Assembly: GCF_001730525.1 (NCBI RefSeq)
Contig: NZ_MDFN01000021.1
Span: 22,140-86,139 of the forward strand
Direction: 5' to 3'
Source: Arcticibacter eurypsychrophilus
GTDB lineage: Bacteria; Bacteroidota; Bacteroidia; Sphingobacteriales; Sphingobacteriaceae
Length of the DNA stretch: 64,000 bases
Shown here: in pieces, positions 63,451-64,000 of the stretch
How positions within the stretch are numbered: position 1 is the first letter of the stretch
Layout of the letters: each line of letters starts with the position of its first letter
The notes under the pieces: generated by a model
Database searches by the model: none
Seen by the model: the letters and a program-made list of their open reading frames with translations, nothing else
Told to the model about the DNA's origin: nothing
Made by a program: the position numbers and the translations under genes

Positions 63451-63900
63451 TCAAAAATAATTATAGAACAAATTACCGATTTTTTGATCATATAACGCTT
63501 AAATAACTTTTAATATAATATTTTATCTACAGTTTTACTTCATCTAAATGCGTTTTGAGAGCTTTACTTCTGTCCATTTACACTTAATTGCTTAACCCTG
63601 GAGACATAAATATAAAGGTGAATCAAAAAGAATATGGAGGAGATCTGTTTCCAATCCATTTGAAATTGTAATTAAGAGCTGACTGGAAATGAATAATATA
63701 TACGCATCGTTGAGCATATAAGCGTATATTGTATAGTTTATTTTATAACAAACAGTGCTTTTATATAAGCAGGATAATGCGTACTTAAATTAGCCTGCAT
63801 TAACCCAATTTTATTGATAGGTAACATCATCCCGTTCCGATATGGCCGTATCCGAAAAACGACCCCGTTGTATCCACTGGCCTAACCTTACTCGCTGTAC
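63451..63900. other. Intergenic stretch at the right end
   Basis: About 450 AT-rich bases. No coding frame with a start and length I could support on either strand. It leads into the second palindromic repeat. Confidence 0.5.
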
Positions 63901-63989
63901 GCTCCTTGGTGCACCCTTGTAGCTTCGCCTCGAGTCGAACGAGCAAGGGTGCACCAAGGGAGCATCAACGAACAACCATCGAAGCAGCA
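63901..63989. repeat. Palindromic intergenic repeat, copy B
   Basis: The arm 63901-63919 (GCTCCTTGGTGCACCCTTG) pairs with 63944-63963 with one extra G. An inner CTCG (63929-63932)/CGAG (63940-63943) closes the loop. Bases 63934-63989 align with copy A at 36614-36669. This copy's stem is better preserved. The repeat may run on past the window's end; the last bases are close to the edge. Confidence 0.7.
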
Positions 63990-64000
63990 TCCTTGCCGTT

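Noticed and set aside
1..64000. CRISPR array or tRNA gene
   Set aside because: No regularly spaced short repeats and no cloverleaf-like segment with a T-loop GTTCGA and matching acceptor arms were found by reading; a covariance search was not possible.

Overview
The window looks like chromosomal DNA of a Bacteroidota bacterium, most likely a Sphingobacteriaceae/Pedobacter-type organism. The sequence-based reasons are low GC with very weak or absent Shine-Dalgarno sequences, promoter-like TAnnTTTG (-7) boxes, TonB receptors with carboxypeptidase-like N-terminal domains (one paired with a DUF4249 lipoprotein), lipoproteins with short signal peptides, and hybrid histidine kinases. The genus is an inference; there is no rRNA in the window.

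Layout. 1-1120 is a scar: the start of an ABC-permease gene, then a transposase N-terminal fragment (IS4-like), a reverse-transcriptase fragment (group II intron-like) on the opposite strand, and a hybrid histidine kinase that has lost its sensor half. 2.7-8.7 kb holds a secreted methyltransferase, a TonB receptor/DUF4249 pair, a DinB-like protein and a metallo-beta-lactamase-fold hydrolase. 8.8-16.2 kb is one six-gene operon resembling hydrogenase-4/complex I (hyfB-C-E-F-G-I), but the catalytic subunit has no NiFe-binding cysteines and the small subunit lacks three of the four usual proximal-cluster cysteines. It is therefore not a hydrogenase but a complex I-related ion-pumping assembly of unknown chemistry, and it is the most interesting system here. 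16.2-19.2 kb is a thiamine salvage operon (thiM-thiE-thiD-tenA) behind a TPP riboswitch. 19.3-30.5 kb has a 1309-residue multi-PAS phosphorelay kinase, a Crp-family regulator, a DUF1080 lipoprotein that seems to begin at a non-canonical codon, a UPF1-like helicase, a FabF ketosynthase and another outer-membrane receptor.

30.7-34.9 kb is the phosphate uptake operon pstSCAB-phoU. 35-44 kb carries a front-end-type desaturase, a DUF4914 PEPCK-like protein with a well-formed promoter and terminator, and a co-directional set of SpmAB-like membrane protein, methylglyoxal synthase, S9 peptidase and quinone oxidoreductase. 44-51 kb is mostly housekeeping (prmC, ribD, aroQ, xerD-like, folB). 50.8-54.5 kb has a Sco/lipocytochrome c pair, the RNase P RNA with its own promoter and terminator, a sigma-54-type response regulator and a small membrane protein. 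54.6-57 kb is proB-proA, and 57.3-63.4 kb is adhE, a cNMP/CBS/DUF294 nucleotidyltransferase-like regulator, an overlapping membrane-anchored exonuclease and an rlmB-type rRNA methyltransferase.

Two copies of a palindromic intergenic repeat (36.6 kb and 63.9 kb) share a 56-base core. I saw no tRNA gene, rRNA gene, CRISPR array or complete insertion sequence.
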